DNA from: DASCNA01 sp036011305
GTDB lineage: Bacteria > Verrucomicrobiota > Lentisphaeria > Victivallales > GWF2-38-69
Length of the DNA stretch: 63,924 nucleotides
Direction: 5' to 3'
Assembly: GCA_036011305.1 (NCBI GenBank)
Contig: DASCNA010000037.1
Coordinates: 1-63,924 of the forward strand
In this document: positions 35,918 through 43,847 of the stretch, one piece after another
Numbering within the stretch: position 1 is the stretch's first letter
How the letters are laid out: each line of letters starts with the position of its first letter
Notes under the pieces: model-generated
Told to the model about the DNA's origin: nothing
Seen by the model: the letters and a program-made list of their open reading frames with translations, nothing else
Database searches by the model: none
Translations under genes and position numbers: made by a program

Positions 35918-36061
35918 AATTTCAGAATTGGTAGTTTACAATTTGTAATTCCTGTTTATTTATATTAGTTTTCACAGTATTGTAATTCATAATTTGTATT
36001 TTTTAGTTCCAGGTTGCCCGAATTAGATATTAATTTTATAAATTAACGCTATGTAAGAAAA

Positions 36062-36484
36062 ATGAAAACATTAGAATTTTATACTACTGTAAACAAAATT
36101 ACATCAAAAGATGACAGATATCCTGCTGAAGCTTACGAGTTTATAAATGATGCTGTAATTTATACAGTAAAAGTTCACGAAGAACATAAGAATAAAACTG
36201 ATAGCAGGCATATCTCTGGAAAGGAACTTCTGGCCGGTGTAGAAGATTTTGCTTTAAAAACTTTTGGCCCTCTCGCTTTTAACGTTTTTGAAGAATGGGG
36301 TATTAATGACGGAATAGCTATTGGCAATATAGTTTTTAATATGGTGGAGCATCAATTATTGACTACAAGTGATAAAGATTCAATCGATGATTTCAGAGAA
36401 ACTATAGAGTTTGAGGTAAAGCTTTCAAAACCTTTTTTACCAAAGGATCCTGATATATTGCTTTCTGCACCGATAATTGCTTAA
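36062..36484 (+). CDS. Minf_1886/TIGR04138-family protein of unknown function
   Basis: This 140-residue soluble protein matches the pattern of the PVC-associated Minf_1886 family. It has ITSKDDRYPAEAYEFINDA near the start, SRHISGKELLAGVEDFALKTFGPLA in the middle, WGINDGIAIGNIVFNMVEHQLL, and a final DFRETIEFE. Function is unknown. Its value here is taxonomic: to my knowledge the family is largely restricted to Planctomycetes, Verrucomicrobia and Lentisphaerae. It lies 45 bases before the galT-like gene. Confidence 0.85.
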   Translation: MKTLEFYTTVNKITSKDDRYPAEAYEFINDAVIYTVKVHEEHKNKTDSRHISGKELLAGVEDFALKTFGPLAFNVFEEWGINDGIAIGNIVFNMVEHQLLTTSDKDSIDDFRETIEFEVKLSKPFLPKDPDILLSAPIIA

Positions 36485-36528
36485 TATTTTTGTTTATTTT
36501 TGATGATATTTTATTGGGATTATTATGT

Positions 36529-37521
36529 ATGTCTGAGTTGAGACAGAGACTTGATACAGGAGAGTGGGTTATAATGGCTCCTGAACGGTTGGAAGGAAAA
36601 AACATTGTAAAAAATCCAAATAGTCTACAGTGTGAATATCCTGCATACGATGAAAATTGTCCATTTTGTATAGGAAATGATAATCGCTTTCCTGTTGTTG
36701 AAATAGCTAGAATTGGGGGAGTCAGATGTATAGAAAACAAATACCAGATATTTTCAAATCATGATCCTATACCTGAAAGAAATGGTTTTATTCAGGATGA
36801 TATTTATTATAAATATACCAGGGCTGGAAATCATGAATTGATAATTGAAAATTCAGAGCATAATAAAACTTTTGCAACTATGTCTGATCAGGAAGTGCTT
36901 GATGTTGTAAAAATGTATGTTAGAAGATATAAAAAACTGGATAACGGTAAAAATTTAAAAACGACAATGTTTAAAAACCACGGAACTGGTTCAGGTGCTT
37001 CTCAAAGACATCCGCATTCACAGGTTGTGTCAATGATGGTGGTGCCCGGTTATGTGAGACAGCTGCTTTTTGATGCTATGAACTATTTTGACAGGCATGG
37101 CGAATGTGTATATTGCAAAATGCTGAATTATGAACTGAAGTTGGGAAAACGTATTGTTTATGAAAACGATGACTTTGCAGCTTATGTTCCATATGCAGCA
37201 GCAGTTCCTTTTGGAATTGAAATATATCCTAAGGCTCATCAGGGCAGTTTTAACAAAATAAATAGCCATGAAATGATTTCATTTAGTGACTGTCTTAGAA
37301 AAGTTCTGAAAAAACTTTATATAGCTTTGTCTAATGTTGATTACAATCTAGTTTTTAGAAATCCGCCTTACAGTTTATCAGATACGTTGTATTATCATTG
37401 GCATTTGAAAATTATCCCACGACTTATGGTGCCCGGAGGTTTTGAGTTGGGATCAAATATGAGAGTTAATGTTATAAATCCTGAAAAAGCAGCATCCATA
37501 TTAAATGAAGTTGAAATCTGA
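36529..37521 (+). CDS. galT: Galactose-1-phosphate uridylyltransferase-like HIT enzyme
   Basis: This 330-residue HIT-superfamily nucleotidyltransferase transfers UMP between UDP-glucose and galactose-1-phosphate in the Leloir pathway. LRQRLDTGEWVIMAPERLEGK is the GalT opening. CPFC follows with GND, giving a zinc-ligand pair. The catalytic HPH motif is in GASQRHPHSQ, with Gln after the second His-Ser as in GalT. The C-terminal domain carries YHWHLKIIPRL. The start is put at ATG 36529; the upstream in-frame TTG at 36490 adds residues unlike the family. ADP-glucose phosphorylase is a related alternative, so the symbol is provisional. No other galactose gene is adjacent. Confidence 0.8.
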   Translation: MSELRQRLDTGEWVIMAPERLEGKNIVKNPNSLQCEYPAYDENCPFCIGNDNRFPVVEIARIGGVRCIENKYQIFSNHDPIPERNGFIQDDIYYKYTRAGNHELIIENSEHNKTFATMSDQEVLDVVKMYVRRYKKLDNGKNLKTTMFKNHGTGSGASQRHPHSQVVSMMVVPGYVRQLLFDAMNYFDRHGECVYCKMLNYELKLGKRIVYENDDFAAYVPYAAAVPFGIEIYPKAHQGSFNKINSHEMISFSDCLRKVLKKLYIALSNVDYNLVFRNPPYSLSDTLYYHWHLKIIPRLMVPGGFELGSNMRVNVINPEKAASILNEVEI

Positions 37522-37612
37522 ATAGGATTTAGTTTAAATTGAAAACACTATATAAATATTATATAATTTAATCGAGTGATAATTTTTTTTGTATTTTGAA
37601 AGGTCGTAATTT

Positions 37613-38290
37613 ATGGGTATTGTTAAAGAATTTACTAAAGGAATCTGGAAAGAAAATCCAGTCTTAGTACTTCTTCTGGGGATGTGTCCTGTTTTAGCAT
37701 GTACATCCAATGCTAAAAACGGTTTAGGGCTTGGACTTGCTACTATGTTTGTGCTGATAGGAAGTAATCTTGTTATATCTATCATAAAGAAGTTAATTCC
37801 TAAAAAAGTCAGAATACCATGTTATATAATAGTCATTGGTACCTTTGTTACAATAGTTGACCTTCTTATGCAGGCTTATGCTCCGCCTGAGCTGAATAAA
37901 GCACTGGGAATATTTATACCCCTGATTGTTGTTAACTGTATTGTTTTAGGACGGGCAGAGGCTTTTGCTTCGAAAAACAGCGTTATCAAGTCTTTGGCAG
38001 ACGCTATTGGTATGGGAGTAGGTTTCACCCTTGCATTAGTTGCTCTTGGGTTAGCCAGAGAATTTTTGATGGGAGGTACTATCTTTACAATTAAATTTAT
38101 ACCGGGCTGGACCCGTGACTTTATGCTTACAAACTTTGCCCCCGGAGCTTTTATCATTTTAGGATTATTTCTGGCTGGGATGAATTATTTAAATATGAAA
38201 AGAGCCAGAAAGAAAGGCAAAAAAAATATTATCCCACTACAGTTAAGCTGTCGAAGCTGCAATATCTGTAAATTATCAGCAGAAGACTAG
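37613..38290 (+). CDS. rnfE: Electron-transport complex subunit RnfE/RsxE
   Basis: This 225-residue six-helix inner-membrane subunit belongs to the Rnf ferredoxin:NAD+ oxidoreductase (NqrD-like). WKENPVLVLLLGMCPVLACTSNA carries the conserved Cys pair region of NqrD/RnfE, a likely Fe-S ligand site in the membrane. NCIVLGRAEAFASKN is a family signature. The other Rnf genes (A, B, C, D, G) are not in the window, so this is a detached subunit or duplicate. The extreme C-terminus adds CxxCxxC (C213, C216, C219), which I do not recall from standard RnfE. It is followed by a terminator. Confidence 0.88.
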   Translation: MGIVKEFTKGIWKENPVLVLLLGMCPVLACTSNAKNGLGLGLATMFVLIGSNLVISIIKKLIPKKVRIPCYIIVIGTFVTIVDLLMQAYAPPELNKALGIFIPLIVVNCIVLGRAEAFASKNSVIKSLADAIGMGVGFTLALVALGLAREFLMGGTIFTIKFIPGWTRDFMLTNFAPGAFIILGLFLAGMNYLNMKRARKKGKKNIIPLQLSCRSCNICKLSAED

Positions 38291-38324
38291 TTGAGTTTTA
38301 CTATAAATTAATTGTTGCTTACTA

Positions 38325-38367
38325 AATGTCTTTATGGAATAGTTTTTTCATAAAGGCATTTTATTTT
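38325..38367 (+). terminator. Rho-independent terminator after rnfE
   Basis: AATGTCTTTATG pairs with CATAAAGGCATT over 12 bp (one G-U), with a 12-base loop and a following TTATTTTT. It ends the rnfE transcript, about 35 bases after the stop. Confidence 0.8.
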
Positions 38368-38507
38368 TATCATTCAACTATAAGCTATTATAATCTTAAT
38401 AATTCTTAATTAATTAGGCTTCCTAATCTTTGTAAAAAAGTTTTAAATTCATAATTACTGTTTATATTATGTGAATTGATTTTATTTTATATTTTAGGAG
38501 ATACGAA

Positions 38508-39902
38508 ATGAAGAGAGAGTATATCAAAAATGTACTGCAGTCAACAGATTATGACAGTTCTGTTAATGTAGCCGGCTGGGTAAGAACCAGGAGAGATTCA
38601 AAAGGTGGATTTTCATTTATAGAATTAAATGACGGATCATGTTTTGCTAATTTACAGATATTGGCAGACGCAGAACTCGAGAATTACAAATCAGAAATTA
38701 CAAAACTGTTTCCGGGCAGTTCTATCTCAGTTAAAGGTAAACTTGTAAAATCTCCAGGCGGTGGTCAGAGTGTAGAGATTCAAGCAGAGCAAATAAAAGT
38801 TCTCGGATATTGCAAGCCGGAAGATTATCCTCTTCAGAAACAGAGAATTTCATTTGAAAGGCTCCGTGAACTTGCACATTTAAGAGTAAGAACCAACAGT
38901 TTTGGTGCTGTTGCCAGAGTTAGAGATCAGCTGGCCTACGCAACACATAAATTTTATCATGAACGCGGTTTTTATTATTTCCATGCTCCTATTATTACAT
39001 GCAGTGATTGTGAAGGTGCTGGTGAAATGTTTCAGGTAACAACCTTAAACCTTGATAAGTTACCTAAAACTGATAATGATAAAATTGATTATAACCAAGA
39101 TTTTTTTGCAAGGCCTGCAAGTTTAACTGTCAGTGGGCAGCTGGAAGCAGAGACATATGCTTCAGCTTTAGGTAATGTCTATACTTTTGGACCAACATTC
39201 AGAGCTGAAAATTCAAACACAAGGCGCCATCTATCTGAGTTCTGGATGATTGAACCTGAAATGGCTTTTGCCGATCTTTCTGATGATGCAGATTTAGCTG
39301 AAGACTATATAAAATACTTAATGAAATCCGTACTTGACAATTGTATGGAAGATTTGAAATTTTTTGACAAGAGAATTTCAAAGGGATTAATAGAAAATTT
39401 AACTAATATTGCTAACAGTACCTTTGAAAGAATCAGTTATACAGAAGCAATTGAAATTTTATCTAAAGCAGATGCAAAATTTGAATTTGTACCTTCATGG
39501 GGAGCTGATTTACAGTCAGAGCACGAAAGATATTTAACTGAAGTGCATTTTAAAGCACCGGTTGTTGTAGTTGATTATCCTAAAGAGATTAAAGCTTTCT
39601 ACATGCGTGTGAATGATGATAATAAAACAGTCGCTGCCATGGATGTCTTAGTGCCGGGAGTTGGCGAAATTATCGGAGGAAGCCAGAGAGAAGAAAGATA
39701 TGATGTTCTTATTGAAAGAATCAAAGAATTGGGTCAGGATCCTAAGGATTTCTGGTGGTATCTGGACTTAAGAAAATTCGGTTCAGTTCCTCATTCAGGT
39801 TTTGGTTTAGGATTTGGAAGAATGGTTCAGTTTTGTACTGGTATGCAGAATATCCGTGACGTTATACCTTTTCCGCGCACCCCGAGAAATGCTGAGTTTT
39901 AA
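38508..39902 (+). CDS. asnS: Asparagine--tRNA ligase
   Basis: This 464-residue class IIb synthetase has the usual length. The N-terminal OB-fold anticodon domain (about 1-100) holds VAGWVRTRRDSKGGFSFIEL. The catalytic domain has motif 2 TFGPTFRAENSNTRRHLSEF and the AsnRS-type EMAFADL. Motif 3 is GFGLGFGRMVQF near the end, with PFPRTPRNAEF as the final residues, diagnostic of AsnRS. The ribosome-binding site AGGAGA sits 7 bases before the ATG. A direct AsnRS means Asn-tRNA need not depend on GatCAB transamidation. Confidence 0.95.
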   Translation: MKREYIKNVLQSTDYDSSVNVAGWVRTRRDSKGGFSFIELNDGSCFANLQILADAELENYKSEITKLFPGSSISVKGKLVKSPGGGQSVEIQAEQIKVLGYCKPEDYPLQKQRISFERLRELAHLRVRTNSFGAVARVRDQLAYATHKFYHERGFYYFHAPIITCSDCEGAGEMFQVTTLNLDKLPKTDNDKIDYNQDFFARPASLTVSGQLEAETYASALGNVYTFGPTFRAENSNTRRHLSEFWMIEPEMAFADLSDDADLAEDYIKYLMKSVLDNCMEDLKFFDKRISKGLIENLTNIANSTFERISYTEAIEILSKADAKFEFVPSWGADLQSEHERYLTEVHFKAPVVVVDYPKEIKAFYMRVNDDNKTVAAMDVLVPGVGEIIGGSQREERYDVLIERIKELGQDPKDFWWYLDLRKFGSVPHSGFGLGFGRMVQFCTGMQNIRDVIPFPRTPRNAEF

Positions 39903-39928
39903 TTATTTATTTTATAGTTAAATTGTAG

Positions 39929-39957
39929 AAACTTCTATAATATTTTTATAGGAGTTT
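39929..39957 (+). terminator. Terminator after asnS
   Basis: AAACTTCTATAA pairs with TTATAGGAGTTT over 12 bp (one G-U), followed by TTGTGTG. The U-tract is short, so efficiency is uncertain. The remaining 39958-40251 is AT-rich with no ORF and should contain the promoter of the AmrS gene. Confidence 0.6.
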
Positions 39958-40251
39958 TGTGTGTCTGTTTAGTTAACTATAGTTAAATCGCATCATATAT
40001 TTGGTTATTACAAATAAGTTCAAGTGATTTGTTTTCTCTCAGCTGAACTGTAATGACCAATTATATAATGTGTGATAAATACATATTCTATTAAATAGTT
40101 CAGAATCGTTAATAGAAATCAGGCAGTTTATATAATATCATTTAAATCGAGAATACTATATGGAAATTGGAAGTTATACAAGCTAATATTGACTGAAAAT
40201 TACCGAGAGATTTTTTTTTAACTTTGAATAGCTTATTTATCTGCACTGATC

Positions 40252-41223
40252 ATGTATAAAATACAATGTGAATTATGTCCTAGGTATTGTCTGATAGCTC
40301 CCGGTGAAAGCGGAGATTGCCGAATAAGAGTTAACATAGACGGCGAACTTATTGCTGTAACATACGGACATCCCTGTGCATTGCATGTAGATCCCATCGA
40401 GAAAAAACCGTTATTTCACTTTTTACCTGGAAGTGATGTTTTTTCGATTGCTACGGTTGGATGTAATCTTCATTGTAAAAATTGTCAGAACTGGGAAATT
40501 TCACAACAGCCTCCGGTTAAGGTGCCTGCTTATAAAGTACTACCTGAACAGGTGGCTGAATTAATGGAGAAATATAGATGTGAATCTACTGCATATACAT
40601 ATACTGATCCATCTGTTTTTTATGAATATGCTCTGGACTCATCTATAGAAGTAAGAAAAAAAAATAAGCGAAATGTTTTAGTTACTGCCGGTTATTTCAA
40701 TCCTAAGCCTTTAAAAGAATTATGTAAGTATACCGATGCTGCTAACGTAGATTTAAAGGCATTTTCAAATGAATTTTATCAAAATGTATGCTCTGCTACA
40801 CTGAAACCAGTCCTTAACTCTCTTGTAATAATGCGTAATGCTGAGATTCATATTGAGGTAACGAATTTACTGTTGCCTACTCTTAATGACAGTGACAAGG
40901 ATATTACTAATTTATGTAGATGGGTAAAAGAAAATCTCGGAAAAGAAATACCTCTTCATTTTTCTCGTTTTTCTCCACAGTACAGAATGCGTAATTTGCC
41001 TCCCACTTCTGTCAGTACTTTAAGAAAAGCTAAAGAAATTGCTGAGTCACTGGGGATGCAGTATGTGTACATTGGAAATGTTGCCGGAAGAAATTTTGAA
41101 AATACGTTTTGTCCAAAGTGCAAATCTCTTCTAGTTGAAAGAATAGGGTATATAGTTAAAAAAAATATAATTAAAGATGGTAAATGTCCTTTCTGTGGAA
41201 CTATAATTTATGGTATTTGGTAG
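40252..41223 (+). CDS. amrS: AmmeMemoRadiSam system radical SAM enzyme AmrS
   Basis: This 323-residue radical SAM protein has the family layout. An N-terminal Cys-rich region (C6, C9, C13, C23; ELCPRYCLIAPGESGDC) is typical. The radical SAM cluster motif CNLHCKNC places C71, C75 and C78, and the next segment QNWEISQ is family-typical. A C-terminal CPKC...CPFC zinc-ribbon-like knuckle closes the protein. The family lies near genes for Memo and AMMECR1 proteins in many prokaryotes, but the reaction is unknown. There is no signal peptide, so it acts in the cytoplasm. It begins the cluster described in the findings. No clear ribosome-binding site precedes the ATG. Confidence 0.9.
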   Translation: MYKIQCELCPRYCLIAPGESGDCRIRVNIDGELIAVTYGHPCALHVDPIEKKPLFHFLPGSDVFSIATVGCNLHCKNCQNWEISQQPPVKVPAYKVLPEQVAELMEKYRCESTAYTYTDPSVFYEYALDSSIEVRKKNKRNVLVTAGYFNPKPLKELCKYTDAANVDLKAFSNEFYQNVCSATLKPVLNSLVIMRNAEIHIEVTNLLLPTLNDSDKDITNLCRWVKENLGKEIPLHFSRFSPQYRMRNLPPTSVSTLRKAKEIAESLGMQYVYIGNVAGRNFENTFCPKCKSLLVERIGYIVKKNIIKDGKCPFCGTIIYGIW

Positions 41224-41324
41224 ATGATGCCGATTGGATGTGATAATTGTTAAATTTAGAAAATTAGTTAATGATTGAAATACAGTTTAGTTTAATATTG
41301 TTATATAAAACAAGGTGAGATAAT

Positions 41325-41912
41325 TTGAAAACTTTTATAATAATTACTAGTGCCATTTTTTTATCCTGCAGCTTTTTAACTGCTTCATCCAGAAGTGATA
41401 AACTAAATGAACTTAATAGAAAAAAGGCAGAACTGGATAAAACATTAAATCCTATAGTCTTGCTGCTGATAAGAACTTTATATATACATAATGAGCAGAA
41501 AGTGTATCATCTAAATGAAAACAGCCAAATACCTAGAGAAAATGTTCTGGTAAAATTTGTTGATCCTTTTATCGTTGTAGCACACAAGCCCGGAAATAGA
41601 GGAATTGTAGTTACCAGGGCAATTGTTAAAGATAGAACCTATGGAATAAGCCAGCAGAATTTATATGTTGATTTGGATTTAAAAGGTAAGAAGTATAATG
41701 CCGGGAGTAAAATCACAATTGATAAGGTATTAATCGTAACCGATATAAAACCTGATGTGTACGAAAATATACCTAATATTGATCATTCTCTTTACCCTGT
41801 GGAAAAATATCTTGAATATATAAAATTATGCAGAGAAATTATTTCATATAAAAAATCTGAAAAAAGAGGTAATTCTGATTCAATATCGTTTGAAAATAAA
41901 AGACAAAGATAG
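41325..41912 (+). CDS. Secreted protein of unknown function in AmmeMemo cluster
   Basis: This 195-residue exported protein has a TTG start, preceded by AAGGTGAG 7 bases upstream. The signal peptide covers about residues 1-21 (hydrophobic core, ending in LTASS). The next part begins with a Lys/Glu-rich helix (LNELNRKKAELDK). A mixed region then holds GKKYNAGSKITIDKVLIV, reminiscent of a beta structure. There is no Cys after the signal and no recognised domain. It lies between amrS and the Tat microprotein gene, in the same direction. I do not assign a function. Confidence 0.6.
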   Translation: MKTFIIITSAIFLSCSFLTASSRSDKLNELNRKKAELDKTLNPIVLLLIRTLYIHNEQKVYHLNENSQIPRENVLVKFVDPFIVVAHKPGNRGIVVTRAIVKDRTYGISQQNLYVDLDLKGKKYNAGSKITIDKVLIVTDIKPDVYENIPNIDHSLYPVEKYLEYIKLCREIISYKKSEKRGNSDSISFENKRQR

Positions 41913-41960
41913 ATGGATTGGTCGGACTGAATATTTAACTCAAAGTAAATTTTATACAGC

Positions 41961-42149
41961 ATGAAACGGCGAAAATTTTTAAAAATAATATTTTCAGGAA
42001 TAATATTTATTTATTTCAGTAAATTTATCACTTATGCACAAAAACTCCCGATCAGTGTATTGAATGCTGTAAAAAATGGTAAGTACCCCGGTAAGATTAG
42101 ATTAATAAACGGTAATGAAATAATGAAAAAAGGAAAATGGCTTGGATGA
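41961..42149 (+). CDS. 62-residue twin-arginine signal microprotein
   Basis: The product starts MKRRKFLKIIFSG, which satisfies the twin-arginine consensus (R-R-x-F-L-K), followed by a hydrophobic stretch to about residue 26. The mature part after AQ is only about 35 residues. It contains LNAVKNGKYPGKIR and finishes GKWLG. There is no cofactor site. The stop codon overlaps the next gene as ATGA (42146-42149), so it is translationally coupled to the Memo-AMMECR1 gene. Tat export implies folding or modification in the cytoplasm before export, which is odd for a 35-residue peptide. I infer a partner or substrate of the system. No family name is known to me. Confidence 0.65.
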   Translation: MKRRKFLKIIFSGIIFIYFSKFITYAQKLPISVLNAVKNGKYPGKIRLINGNEIMKKGKWLG

Positions 42150-43681
42150 AAAAATTTTTAGTTTTGATATTTCTTCTATTTTTTAGTGGATCAATATTCG
42201 GAGCCCGCACATTAAATTCTCAGCTTGCCGGCAAATGGTACACAGATAAACCTGATATTTTAAAAAAACAGCTCAATAGTTATTTTGATAATGTTAAAGA
42301 GAGGAAACTTAAAAATGTTATTGCTCTGATACTTCCTCATGCAGGGTATATTTATTCAGGTCTAACTGCAGCTTACGGTATTAAAGAAATTCAAGGTAGA
42401 AAATTTAGCAGAATCATTATTATAGGACCTTCTCATTATTCTTATTTATATAATAAAATTAGTGTTCCGAATTTAGAATATTATCAAACACCTCTCGGTA
42501 AAGTAAAATTGGATACTAAGTTTATAAAAGAAGTTGAAAGGCTGCCGCAGGCAAGTAGTCAGCTCAGGCTTCATAATGTTGAACATAGTGTACAGATAGA
42601 AGTTCCTCTTTTGCAGAGTGCTTTAGGCAAATTTAAACTTGTACCAATATTGGTTGGACATTTAGATAAAAATACAGCATTGGAAATTGGAAAAAAGCTG
42701 AGAAATATGATTGATGAAAATACTTTGGTTATTGCAAGTTCTGATTTTACACATTATGGATTCAGCTATCGATATATGCCCTTTCCATTAAATGATAAGA
42801 CACCTGAAATGATTAAAAAGCTTGATATGAAAGGTATTGAGCAGATAAAAGCGATAAATTTTAACGGTTTTATTAAATATATTAATAAAACTGAAAATAC
42901 AGTATGTGGGAAAAACGCAATAGCAGTTTTACTTGCAATGCTGCCTCCAGATACGAAAAGCACTCTGCTGAACTATTCAACATCAGGTGCAGTGACTGGT
43001 GACTATAAGAATTGTGTAAGCTATGCATCAATAGCATTTACTGGTAAATGGGAAAAAATTAGTACTATTAACAAGAAAGAGAAAAAGATGAATAATCAGA
43101 ATAAGCAGGAAAGTGAAATTTTAAGCGATGAAACAAAAAAAACATTATTGAAACTAGCTAGGGATAGTGTTGCATATTATTTTGAACATCATAGTAAACC
43201 AACACCTGAAAAGCTTGGAATTAAAATTACTTCTCAAATGAAACAGAAAATGGGAGCGTTTGTAACTCTTCATGAAAATGGTAGACTTCGAGGTTGCATA
43301 GGCGAGATAATCCCGAGAAGAGCTATTTATGAAGCAGTTATTGAACAGGCTATTAATGCAGCTGTAAATGATTACCGGTTTCATCCGGTTACCAAAAAAG
43401 ACCTTCCTCATTTGGAATTTGAAATATCTGCGTTAACACCGCCAAAACCTGTTGATTCATACAAGGATATCGTTATTGGAAAAGACGGTATGACAATTGA
43501 AGAAAATGGTCATTTTGCTGTTTTTCTGCCTCAGGTAGCACCTGAACAAGGGTGGGATTTAGCAGAAACTTTAACTCATTTATCACGTAAAGCAGGCCTA
43601 TCAGGTAGTGCTTGGAAGAATCCAAATGCTAAGTTTACGGTTTTTCAGGGGATTGTTTTTAACGAACATAACATTAAATAA
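42146..43681 (+). CDS. Exported Memo (AmrB)-AMMECR1 (AmrA) fusion
   Basis: This 511-residue protein has a Sec signal peptide at 1-20 (ends IFGA). The Memo domain (about 21-300) has H65 in LPHAGYIYSG, H97 in GPSHYSY, H147 in VEHSVQIEVPLL, H203 in SDFTHYG and C254 in VCGKN, matching the metal/active-site residues of Memo proteins. A Lys-rich linker (302-325) leads to an AMMECR1 domain (about 325-505) with LRGCIGE at 381-387. The start is ATG 42146, 11 bases after AGGA; ATG 42137 is too close to it. The two domains are separate proteins in many organisms. The signal peptide would place both in the periplasm, away from cytoplasmic AmrS. Confidence 0.85.
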   Translation: MKKFLVLIFLLFFSGSIFGARTLNSQLAGKWYTDKPDILKKQLNSYFDNVKERKLKNVIALILPHAGYIYSGLTAAYGIKEIQGRKFSRIIIIGPSHYSYLYNKISVPNLEYYQTPLGKVKLDTKFIKEVERLPQASSQLRLHNVEHSVQIEVPLLQSALGKFKLVPILVGHLDKNTALEIGKKLRNMIDENTLVIASSDFTHYGFSYRYMPFPLNDKTPEMIKKLDMKGIEQIKAINFNGFIKYINKTENTVCGKNAIAVLLAMLPPDTKSTLLNYSTSGAVTGDYKNCVSYASIAFTGKWEKISTINKKEKKMNNQNKQESEILSDETKKTLLKLARDSVAYYFEHHSKPTPEKLGIKITSQMKQKMGAFVTLHENGRLRGCIGEIIPRRAIYEAVIEQAINAAVNDYRFHPVTKKDLPHLEFEISALTPPKPVDSYKDIVIGKDGMTIEENGHFAVFLPQVAPEQGWDLAETLTHLSRKAGLSGSAWKNPNAKFTVFQGIVFNEHNIK

Positions 43682-43847
43682 TAATTTGATATTTGAACCT
43701 GATTTATTGAATTTATTCATAAGTATTTTAAATATAGAATAATTCCTGAGCAGGTAATAATACCTGTTTGCTAGTAGATTGCGTATTAACAATAAGAAAT
43801 GTAGTTTTGTACTTTAAACTCAATCAGAACCAGTGTAATAAAACAAT

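Noticed and set aside
36490..36528. N-terminal extension of the GalT-like enzyme
   Set aside because: The added residues are unlike the family and the ATG at 36529 gives the standard start.
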